A DNA stretch of 42,369 nt, taken from NCBI GenBank assembly GCA_964580185.1, contig CAZOJQ010000024.1, positions 1 to 42,369 on the forward strand, read 5' to 3'. The position numbers and the translations under genes are program-made. Origin of the DNA: CAYWWY01 sp964580185 (GTDB taxonomy: Bacteria; Thermotogota; Thermotogae; MWEM01). Position 1 is the first letter of the stretch. The number at the start of each line of letters is the position of its first letter. Under the pieces are notes generated by a model. The model made no database searches. It was not told where the DNA came from and saw only the letters and a list, made by a program, of their open reading frames with translations. Positions 24,867 through 31,828 of this stretch are shown piece after piece.

Positions 24867-25505
24867 TTATTTGCAGGGATTCGAAAACGGAGGTCCTTTA
24901 TTGATCCATCCATCGAGGATAAAGTCCGTTTTTTTCTTCACTGCCTGTAATACAGCTTCCATTTTGCAATGATCATCAAACAGGAACCCTATCATTTCGA
25001 AGACCATGCCAGAAAAAACCGTTGAAGCCGCTACATGGGTATCGCATGGGTTCATGATTCCTTCTTCGACCCATCGATCAAAGATCGATTGCATTTCTTC
25101 CAAATACTGGTAATCAAAGGAAGCAAGCTCTTTAACCAGTAGAGAGTCTTTTTGGTATAAGCCGAAAAAGACAGCGAGAATTTGCCGCATGGTATCTTTT
25201 GGGTACGAAAAGAAAACCTGGAGTTGGTTCGAAAGAAAGCGATGAAAATCCTCGATTGTTGGGCAACCGCCCTCTTGGATTGCAGGCCCCGACATCGAAC
25301 CCTGAAACCCAGCCACCATGGCTTCCAAAAAAAGACTGGCTTTATCGGGGAAATAGTTATAAAGGGTCCCTTCCGCGATCCCTACTCGTTGAGTAATATC
25401 TCGTGTATTCGTCTCTTCATACCCTTTCTCATGAAAAAAGTCAAAGGCTACGGCCAAGATTCGCTTCCGGATCTCTTCTTGCTTCTCTTTGCTGATCCTT
25501 GCCAT
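24867..25505 (-). CDS. TetR-family transcriptional regulator
   Basis: 212 aa. N-terminal helix-turn-helix RILAVAFDFFHEKGYEETNTRDITQRVGIAEGTLYNYFPDKASLF is the TetR signature; the C-terminal ligand domain is alpha-helical and of unknown specificity. The ATG at 25505 has AAAGGAG 7 bases upstream; the in-frame extension to 25553 would run across the palindromes and is rejected. The promoter immediately upstream overlaps two tandem palindromes (25540-25567), indicating autorepression. The likely target besides itself is the lipoprotein gene downstream. Confidence 0.9.
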   Translation of the reverse strand: MARISKEKQEEIRKRILAVAFDFFHEKGYEETNTRDITQRVGIAEGTLYNYFPDKASLFLEAMVAGFQGSMSGPAIQEGGCPTIEDFHRFLSNQLQVFFSYPKDTMRQILAVFFGLYQKDSLLVKELASFDYQYLEEMQSIFDRWVEEGIMNPCDTHVAASTVFSGMVFEMIGFLFDDHCKMEAVLQAVKKKTDFILDGWINKGPPFSNPCK

Positions 25506-25539
25506 GGATGCTCCTTTCTTTTCGCGGATTACTATTAAT

Positions 25540-25596
25540 ATGAAACGATTCATATGAGTATGCTCATATTATATACCTCAGCCCGGGATTTGTCAA
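25540..25596 (-). promoter_or_regulatory. Sigma70 promoter with tandem TetR-type operators
   Basis: Minus strand: TTGACA (25596-25591), a 17-base spacer, TATAAT (25573-25568), a consensus promoter. Directly downstream are two adjacent palindromes, ATGAG-TATG-CTCAT (25567-25554) and ATGAA-TCGT-TTCAT (25553-25540), sharing the half-site ATGA(G/A). Their position at the start of transcription of the TetR gene suggests repression by the TetR product itself. Confidence 0.75.
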
Positions 25597-26018
25597 CCTA
25601 TCTCATACTCTTCTTTCGATTACCGAATCATGCCCACACAATAGTTGGATTACCAAATATGAAACTGGTATAATCTCAACAGTATGTAGTTCAACACCAA
25701 GTTAGCTATCTAGGATTGAAATCAGGATCGGACGAGAATACCATTCGTTTGCTTAATTTAGAGTTTGCTAAAAAAGTGCCAAAACCTTATAAATACCTAA
25801 ATGCAAGCGGGGTTATGGTACGATGGTGTAAGGAAAACACCATAAAAACCCTTTCATTTGAGGCGAGAAAGGTCCGCTTATAACTGATTATGTTGCAACG
25901 GACTGAAATGAAAAGAGATTTTCTAGAGGATTGAGGTAGAGGTGTAAGAAGCGCTGCCGATTATTAGTTTCGGTTGCCAATATGAGCAACATATACAAAG
26001 CGCAAATAAGGAGAAAAG
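25597..26018. other. Intergenic region upstream of the resistance-like gene
   Basis: No complete gene. An open plus frame without a start (about 25684-25881) reads SDENTIRLLNLEFAKKVPK and ends FEARKVRL-stop; it looks protein-like but is unrecognised and may be a remnant. An extended -10 box TGGTATAAT lies at 25668-25676, but no intact gene follows it closely. A SD (AAGGAG) at the right end serves the leader ORF. Confidence 0.4.
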
Positions 26019-26162
26019 ATGTTTAACTTCAATAATAGTAAACAAACACCAATTAACAAGAAACATAGATTAGGTAGTCATGAAGAACAACCTTTGCTTT
26101 TTTCATTAGTACACCTAATCTTATGTTTGCTTGACGCTTCGCGCTTAAGGAGAATGATATGA
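26019..26162 (+). CDS. 47-codon leader ORF of the phosphotransferase gene
   Basis: ATG 26019 with AAGGAG 5-6 bases upstream. It encodes MFNFNNSKQTPINKKHRLGS then a Leu-rich stretch LLFSLVHLILCLLD, and stops at TGA 26160-26162, overlapping the next start by ATGA. Inside it, GATTAGGT (26068-26075) can pair with ACCTAATC (26113-26120), with a TTTTTT tract at 26098-26103 in the loop. A translated leader with an internal hairpin directly before an antibiotic-modifying gene is the layout of ribosome-stalling attenuators. This is inferred from layout; the leader has no known stalling motif that I recognise. Confidence 0.55.
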   Translation: MFNFNNSKQTPINKKHRLGSHEEQPLLFSLVHLILCLLDASRLRRMI

Positions 26163-27052
26163 AAGAAACCATCGCAATAGAGACGTTAATTAAAGCCGGG
26201 TTTAACTTCAATGGATGTAAATTTGATGTGAATGATTCTGGAGTTGATTTCAAAGTAATCCATATAATGGATGGTGAAGGTTATAAGTGGATAGTCAAAA
26301 TTCCACGAAGAATCGAATCTATGAGAAATGCAATGCTTGAAAGGCAATTACTGGATAGGATTCGTAATGAGGTGGATTTTGAGATTCCTGCATGGGAAAT
26401 AATTGATAACGATTTGATTGTATATAAGCAGCTCAATGGTTTTCCTTTGGCACATATAAATATTAAAGAACAGAAGTATGACTGGAATCTAGATCCAGTA
26501 AATATTCCAGATAATTACCTTACAAGCTTTTCTAAAGCTTTAGTAAAATTGCATCATATCAATTATGAAATGATAGGTAGCATAGGGATAAAAAAAATCG
26601 AGAATAACCATCTTAGGGATAATATGAAACAAAGAATCGATAGAGTGAATCAAAATTATGAAATTAATCCTGATTTATTACGTAGGTGGAAAAATTGGGT
26701 TAATGATTCAACTTATTGGCCTACTCATATTGGTCTTGCACATGGTGATCTTCACCCTGGTCATATCCTACTGAATGAAAACTACTGCTTATGCGGTATT
26801 ATTGATTGGTCTGAGTCGTTCTTTGGTGATGTATCTGTTGATTTTCTTTCCCATTATTTATTACTTGGTGAGAATGTTTTAGATAGAATTATTACATCTT
26901 ATTCAAACCTCGGGGGTATTACCTGGAATAAAATGAAAGAGCACATTATTGAACTACTAACAACTAGCCCAATAACTGTCGCCGAGTATGCAGAAGTATC
27001 AGGATTAGAGAAAATGAAAGTCACTGCTCAAAACATGTTATTGAATCCATAA
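26159..27052 (+). CDS. Macrolide 2'-phosphotransferase-like (Mph family) kinase
   Basis: 297 aa, the usual Mph length. Mph enzymes inactivate macrolides by GTP-dependent phosphorylation of the desosamine 2'-OH. Seen: GVDFKVIHIMDGEGYKWIVKIPRR with the nucleotide-binding lysine, DLIVYKQLNGFPLAHI, WNLDPVNIPDNYL, LAHGDLHPGHILL with H195/D197 (catalytic), and GIIDWSES with D216 (metal). The pattern WxxW near 190 and GEN.LDRIITSYSNLGG also fits Mph(B/C)-type enzymes better than aminoglycoside kinases. SD TAAGGAG is 7 bases from the ATG. Distinctly AT-rich, so probably acquired. It is preceded by a leader ORF. The true substrate is untested. Confidence 0.82.
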   Translation: MKETIAIETLIKAGFNFNGCKFDVNDSGVDFKVIHIMDGEGYKWIVKIPRRIESMRNAMLERQLLDRIRNEVDFEIPAWEIIDNDLIVYKQLNGFPLAHINIKEQKYDWNLDPVNIPDNYLTSFSKALVKLHHINYEMIGSIGIKKIENNHLRDNMKQRIDRVNQNYEINPDLLRRWKNWVNDSTYWPTHIGLAHGDLHPGHILLNENYCLCGIIDWSESFFGDVSVDFLSHYLLLGENVLDRIITSYSNLGGITWNKMKEHIIELLTTSPITVAEYAEVSGLEKMKVTAQNMLLNP

Positions 27053-27232
27053 TAATGAGCAAACAACCCATTCAAGCTGACAATGCTTTGTGTTGCAACT
27101 TAAAAAGGATGTTCTTAGCTGCATACCCCCCGATTATATCCTTTCCATCTATGTAGGTGATCGAAAAAAGATGTCGAAAAGGTCTCTATTATGTGCCATA
27201 CACACCGAGTTCCATACACAGGAGGCAGGAAC

Positions 27233-28036
27233 ATGGAATGGAAGCATTATACCCAAGCAAATCGAGAAGCATGGAACGAAGTCGCCCCCATCCATAAACA
27301 GAACCGGGATATCGATCTCGCGGTTGCCTTTCAAGATCGGTCGTTTCAAACCCTGGATGAAAGGATTACCCAAAAACTTGAAAGATTGAGTCTTTCAGGA
27401 AAGCGAGTCGCCCAACTCAGTTGCAATAACGGGCGGGAAGTCATTTCCATGACGCGGTTGGGCGCAGCGTATGGGATGGGATTTGATATTTCGGACCTTG
27501 CCATTGAAGAGGCAGACCAGTTGAAAGAAGCGGCAAAGGCTCCTTGTGAGTTCGTCTGTATCGACGCAATGGAAATCGATTCTACTCAATACCCCCCATT
27601 CGATTTGGTGTACATCTCTGTGGGAGCCCTTGCCTGGATTCCTGATTTGGAGCGCTATTTCCGAGTCGCTTCGGATTTGCTTACGCAAGGAGGTCATCTT
27701 GTTGTGTATGAAATCCATCCGTTCACGTACATGATGGCCGTTCCTGGGGAAGAGATGTACACAGACCCTTGGCGCATATCGTACTCCTATTTTCACCGTT
27801 CGGTAATGGTAAGCAATGATGGATTGGACTACTACGGACATTCGGAATACGATGCAAAACCAAGCTATGAATTCCCGTACACCTTTTCGGGTATTTTTCA
27901 GGCAATTCTTAGGAACGGTTTCGTGTTGGAGGAATTGGAAGAGTTTTCCGATGATGTATCGAATGGATTTGATCATCTGGACGGGTCTTTTGAAGTTCCT
28001 CTGAGCTTTACCCTGATCGCAAGAAAAGGAGCATGA
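27233..28036 (+). CDS. Class I SAM-dependent methyltransferase
   Basis: 267 aa. N-terminal YTQANREAWNEVAPIHKQ is common in this subfamily. SAM-binding motif I reads RVAQLSCNNGREVISMTRLGA with a GMGFDIS acidic strand end, motif II DAMEIDS..FDLVYISVGALAWIPDL, and GGHLVVYEIHPF post-motif. The C-terminal domain (MVSNDGLDYYG, FPYTFSGIFQAILRNGFVLEELEEF) is typical of ubiE-like small-molecule methyltransferases. Substrate unknown. The ATG at 27233 has AGGAGG 7 bases upstream; the in-frame extension is rejected. A truncated duplicate of the first ~86 codons sits at 31570. A 62-codon frame overlapping its stop (28033-28221) looks non-coding. Confidence 0.9.
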   Translation: MEWKHYTQANREAWNEVAPIHKQNRDIDLAVAFQDRSFQTLDERITQKLERLSLSGKRVAQLSCNNGREVISMTRLGAAYGMGFDISDLAIEEADQLKEAAKAPCEFVCIDAMEIDSTQYPPFDLVYISVGALAWIPDLERYFRVASDLLTQGGHLVVYEIHPFTYMMAVPGEEMYTDPWRISYSYFHRSVMVSNDGLDYYGHSEYDAKPSYEFPYTFSGIFQAILRNGFVLEELEEFSDDVSNGFDHLDGSFEVPLSFTLIARKGA

Positions 28037-28243
28037 AACAGGAAATCCGATTATTTTCCGGCGTTGGGATCCATTCTGTTATTCCGAATTGCAAGAAGGA
28101 CCATCATAGTCCCACTGGCGGTACTGCGATACCGAGAAAAGGGATAAAAAAAGCAACAAAGAAAACCCCTTACGAGCAGGACGATATTTGGTACCAATGT
28201 TTTGGCATCCCTTTAGCTTAGGAGGCAGCCAAGGCTGATTCGT

Positions 28244-28636
28244 TCAAAAGCCTTCTACAGCGCGCTCTCCCATGATGAACAGTTCGTGGGTGATCGTAAC
28301 AGAAAAAGACTCGTTCATCAACCAGTAATCTCGCCATTCGCCCATGCCCCAGTTCCACCACCATAATTGATTGATCGGGGGTCTTCTGAAGATTCGGATA
28401 AAAGTTCCGTGAGCGATGGGTTGGCTTACAAAGGGGCCGCCAGGAAAAAAAGACTCTTTCAGAGTCCAAGGTCCGTCTGAAGAAGCGGAGACTTGAAGAT
28501 CAATGATTTCTCCACTGGTGTTGGTAATCGTGATGGTCCAGGGGCCAACTTGGAAAATCCCAACGCAAGAAGTGATCAGGACGACAAGAAGCATGGAGAA
28601 CAGCAGAATCAGGACATGTTTTAATCGTTTGTTCAT
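28244..28636 (-). CDS. Small lipoprotein, twin of the one at 29603
   Basis: 130 aa. Signal KRLKHVLILLFSMLLVVL with lipobox LITSC, mature CVGIFQVGPWTITITNTSGE then VSASSDGPWTLKESF, PIAHGTFIRIFRRPP, LWWWNWGMGEW. Unknown function; the short beta-rich domain and Trp cluster are shared with 29603 (nearly identical) and, more distantly, 3584. The ATG at 28636 has AGGAGG 11 bases upstream; the same leader and a TATAAT box (complement of CCCATTATAC near 28709) are present in both twins, so both probably have their own promoter. Confidence 0.82.
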   Translation of the reverse strand: MNKRLKHVLILLFSMLLVVLITSCVGIFQVGPWTITITNTSGEIIDLQVSASSDGPWTLKESFFPGGPFVSQPIAHGTFIRIFRRPPINQLWWWNWGMGEWRDYWLMNESFSVTITHELFIMGERAVEGF

Positions 28637-28821
28637 GGTTCGATCCACCTCCTTTCTAATGCGCCAAAAGTTACAAACAAAAGGAGCGGTTCTGAGCTGT
28701 ATACCCATTATACACCTTTTTATCCGAAAATGGTCTATTCTCATTCATGCGAATCATACCCTGATCCTCGGTAGTCATAGTCGAATGGTCCGCAATGAAT
28801 TAAAGAAAGAAGGAGGAAAAA

Positions 28822-29577
28822 ATGATAAATTCCGAACTCTATCCAATAATATTTAAAAGGAAATCGATCCGGAAATTTATAAAAAACTCATTGGATCAAG
28901 CTGTTATGGAAAGATTAGAGGATCAAATTATGAAACTGGAGCCTTTGTTTGAAAATATTAAAACGGAAGTTGCTATATTGGGAGAAAAAGAAATAGGTGG
29001 TATTTTTTCAATCAAAGCGCCATATTATATAGCCCTATATTCGGAAGAAAAAGAAGGATATTTATTAAATAGCGGTTATATCCTCCAACAAATTGATTTA
29101 TATTTGTCAAAAGAAGGAATAGGAACAGTATGGTTGGGATTGGGAAAACCTCAAGAAAACTGTACTACTAGAAATGGATTGAAATATGTAATTACTATAG
29201 GTTTTGGTAGAGCAAATGAAGAAATTCATAGAAATCATGTTTCAGAATATAAGAGAAAAGAATTCCATGAAATATCTTCAGTTAAAGGCGCCGAAACGCT
29301 ATTAGAGGTTGTACGACTTGCGCCATCTTCAACCAATAATCAACCATGGTATTTGGAAGGATCAGAAAGTGAAATAGATATTTATTGTAAAAGATTGAGT
29401 TTTGTTAAGAATACTTTTTTTCCATTACTCAATAAGTTTCTTCCAATAGATATAGGTATCGCTTTATGCCATTTAAAGATTGCCGCGATTTATTTAGAAA
29501 AAGAAATTATATTCAAAAGAGATCTCAAGTCTAGTATTAAGAATTATGATTATATGATTACTGCATATATAAAATAA
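28822..29577 (+). CDS. Nitroreductase-family protein (TM1586-type)
   Basis: 251 aa. FMN-dependent nitroreductase fold of the TM nitroreductase subgroup, which contains an internal half-repeat: N-terminal half FKRKSIRKFIKN..LEDQI.. with GYILQQIDLYLSKEGIGTVWLGLGKP, C-terminal half RKEFHEISSVKGAETLLEVVRLAPSSTNNQPW (the APSSxNxQPW flavin-contact motif) and IDIGIALCHLKIAAIYL. The natural substrate is unknown. SD GAAGGAGG precedes the ATG. It is very AT-rich compared with the lipoprotein genes flanking it on the opposite strand, suggesting import into the space between two duplicated genes. Confidence 0.85.
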   Translation: MINSELYPIIFKRKSIRKFIKNSLDQAVMERLEDQIMKLEPLFENIKTEVAILGEKEIGGIFSIKAPYYIALYSEEKEGYLLNSGYILQQIDLYLSKEGIGTVWLGLGKPQENCTTRNGLKYVITIGFGRANEEIHRNHVSEYKRKEFHEISSVKGAETLLEVVRLAPSSTNNQPWYLEGSESEIDIYCKRLSFVKNTFFPLLNKFLPIDIGIALCHLKIAAIYLEKEIIFKRDLKSSIKNYDYMITAYIK

Positions 29578-29602
29578 AAAATACCTGGATATTTGTTCAT
29601 AA

Positions 29603-29989
29603 TTATTCTGCGGACTGTTCACCGACGACAATCATTCCGTCGGTAATCGTTACAGAAAATGACTCGTTCACCTGCCAATAGCTCCGCCAATTACCGATGC
29701 CCCAATCCCACCACCATAAATGATTGATCGGGGGCCCTCTGAAGATTTCGATATAGGTTCCGTGAGCGATGGGTTGACTTACAAAGGGGCCGCCGGGAAG
29801 GAAAGACTCTTTCAGAGTCCAAGGTCCGTCCGAAGAACCCGAGACACGAAGGTCGATGGTTGTTCCGCTGGTGTTGGTAATCGTGATGGTCCAGGGGCCA
29901 ACTTGGAAAACCCCAACGCAAGAAGTGATCAGGACGACAAGAAGCATGGAGAACAGCAGAATCAGGACGTGTTTTAATCGTTTGTTCAT
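29603..29989 (-). CDS. Small lipoprotein, twin of the one at 28244
   Basis: 128 aa. Same signal peptide and lipobox (LITSC), mature CVGVFQVGPWTITITNTSGT, VSGSSDGPWTLKESF, LWWWDWGIGNW. About 25 substitutions separate it from its twin, concentrated in the C-terminal third (DGMIVVGEQSAE against HELFIMGERAVEGF). The ATG at 29989 follows the same AGGAGG leader. A duplicated promoter (TATAAT complement near 30059) lies upstream. Confidence 0.82.
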   Translation of the reverse strand: MNKRLKHVLILLFSMLLVVLITSCVGVFQVGPWTITITNTSGTTIDLRVSGSSDGPWTLKESFLPGGPFVSQPIAHGTYIEIFRGPPINHLWWWDWGIGNWRSYWQVNESFSVTITDGMIVVGEQSAE

Positions 29990-30137
29990 GGTTCGATCCA
30001 CCTCCTTTCCGATGTGCTGTGGAGTCACATACCAAAAGGGATGATCTGAGCTATATACCCATTATACACTTTTTTCGGGGAAATGAACCCTCATACGCCA
30101 AAAGGGAACAAAAGGGGATAACGAACCGGTTCCGCCT

Positions 30138-30270
30138 CCCAGCTCTTCCTGCATGCTTACAATTAGGTCATCGGTACCTACATCCCCTTTTGTCGGAATA
30201 CCCTTCGCATTAGTCAGTAGTGATTCATCACCTTTGAACCGAATCCATCGTGATTGGGCTTACGAAATCA
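30138..30270 (-). pseudogene. Remnant of a DUF2207 gene
   Basis: Minus-strand reading gives FRKPNHDGFGSK, then a shortened stretch, then IPTKGDVGTDDLIVSMQEE. These match FRKPDHDGFGSM and IATKGEVDTNDLIVSMREE in the intact DUF2207 protein at 31829, with about 50 intervening codons deleted. No start or stop of its own, hence a decayed duplicate. Confidence 0.7.
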
Positions 30271-30657
30271 GAACGCTTCAGCCCATTGGGTCACCTGGAT
30301 GGTTTTCCCCCCTAACTCGGGTACTTTTTAATTTTGAGGCGATAACCTCCTTGAGGGGCTTTTTTGAGGCAATTCGGTAGTTTGACATCAGCCATTTCAT
30401 TGTGATAGACTGTAAGGAACACAAAGGGTAAGCTAATAACCAATGAGAACAGGCAGTTTGCGACTGTATTGAGTTGTTTGGTCTTTTCTTTGGTATCAAT
30501 CCTTTCTTAGAAATATGGGACTCTCAGTACCTTTCAATATTCAGCATATCGGATTCTCACACATTTTTGCTTTTCACAAAAAAGGAGTGCCATGCTTTTG
30601 GAGCAATAACGCATTCACGCGTAGGCAGATCATTGAGAATGGAGGAGGTTTTTCGTC
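30271..30657. promoter_or_regulatory. Upstream region and promoter of the helical-repeat protein gene
   Basis: TTGACA at 30382-30387, an 18-base spacer and TAGACT at 30406-30411 with a TGA extension form a likely promoter, leaving a long leader of about 240 bases before the ATG at 30658. A weak hairpin (CCTC-CTT-GAGG) followed by TTTTTT near 30348-30366 may end upstream transcription. I see no gene in this stretch. Confidence 0.45.
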
Positions 30658-31509
30658 ATGTTAAGAAAGCTATTGGTGGGCTTCAGCGTAACGGTTTTTT
30701 TCATGATATGTGTGGGGGCTTCCGAGCAAACGGTTCAGAACTGGGATGATTATCTGAAGTATTACTACTCACAGAGTATGGAGAAAAGGCAAGAGATCTG
30801 GGATGCGATGACTGAAGAGCAAAAAATGAGTTTATTCGATGCACAGGAAAGGGAGTGGGATACCTACTATGAGTCCCACTTCAAAGGACTCTCTCCTTCA
30901 GCCCAGGATGAAATCCTCGAGCAGCTGAATGCCAATCAAAAAGATGCTTTGGAGCGTGCGATTGAGCGGGCTAGTCAACCCTCTTTGGTTTTTGAAAGCG
31001 TAGAAGACATAGATGAGTTTCTCGATTATTATCAGGACCAGGAGGAAGAAAGGCAAAAAGTCTTATGGGATCAGTTGAGTGACGATCAGAAAGTGATGGT
31101 TACTCAAAGAAGCTGGGATAACTACCTCGTTGTTTTCGAGACATTCAGCAAAGAGCAAAAAGAAGAAATTATAAGCCAGATGAGTCATGAACAATTGATT
31201 GCTCTTGGGGAAGCAATGATACGGTCTGCTGGAACTACACAGGCGTCCCATCCTGAGCATTCGCCCCTCTTTGGATCCATGGAAGAACAGAAAGCATACC
31301 AAGAATGGTACGAGGGTTTGACCGAGAAGCAACGGGAAGATGCGGTTTTTCAAGATCCCAAGATTAAGGAGTTTTTGGACGACTATATAAGTTCTCGGAC
31401 AGGGTCTTTTGGAGGGGGACCAATCATCCCTTCAACTGAAGCCGAAAGCACTGCCATACCTCTAGGCCCTGGTGAAGAGATTGCTCCACCTCCCCATGTA
31501 GATTATTGA
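30658..31509 (+). CDS. Secreted helical-repeat protein, unknown function
   Basis: 283 aa. Signal peptide LRKLLVGFSVTVFFMICVGAS. The body is two diverged ~80-residue alpha-helical repeats: WDDYLKYYYSQSMEKRQEIWDAMTEEQK and DEFLDYYQDQEEERQKVLWDQLSDDQK, each followed by WD.Y...(F)..LS/SKE(A)Q.EI..Q. and a LERAI or LGEAM helix. A third short YQEWYEGLTEKQRED unit follows, then a Gly/Pro-rich low-complexity tail. Strongly acidic. No family recognised. AGGAGG lies about 9 bases before the ATG. Confidence 0.75.
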   Translation: MLRKLLVGFSVTVFFMICVGASEQTVQNWDDYLKYYYSQSMEKRQEIWDAMTEEQKMSLFDAQEREWDTYYESHFKGLSPSAQDEILEQLNANQKDALERAIERASQPSLVFESVEDIDEFLDYYQDQEEERQKVLWDQLSDDQKVMVTQRSWDNYLVVFETFSKEQKEEIISQMSHEQLIALGEAMIRSAGTTQASHPEHSPLFGSMEEQKAYQEWYEGLTEKQREDAVFQDPKIKEFLDDYISSRTGSFGGGPIIPSTEAESTAIPLGPGEEIAPPPHVDY

Positions 31510-31569
31510 GCACAAGACCCCATTATCTTTTTGCTCAATACCCTTGTGCCAACCCCAGGAGGCAGGATC

Positions 31570-31828
31570 ATGGAATGAAAGCATTATACCCAAGCCAATC
31601 GAGAAGCATGGAACGAAGTCGCTCCCATCCATAAACAGAACCGAGAAATCGATCATGCGGTTGCTTTTCAAGATCGGTCGTTTCAAACATTGGATGAAAG
31701 GATTCCCCAAAAGCTTGACAGATTGGGTCTTTCAGGAAAGCGAGTTGCCCAACTCAGTTGCAATAACCGGCGGGAAGTCATTTCCATGACGCGGTTGGGC
31801 GAAGCGTATGGGATGGGATTTGATTTTT
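31570..31828 (+). pseudogene. Truncated duplicate of the 27233 methyltransferase
   Basis: Matches the first ~86 codons of the methyltransferase including its SD (AGGAGGCAGGA): KHYTQANREAWNEVAPIHKQ through SGKRVAQLSCNNRREVISM and YGMGFDF. Codon 4 (TGG, Trp) has become TGA, and the homology ends abruptly at about 31828, one base before the stop codon of the convergent DUF2207 gene. A recombination junction therefore lies there. Non-functional. Confidence 0.85.

Noticed and set aside
28033..28221. 62-codon ORF overlapping the methyltransferase stop by ATGA
   Set aside because: Composition is not protein-like, there is no domain, and the SD-like bases belong to the end of the upstream gene; the overlap is probably chance.
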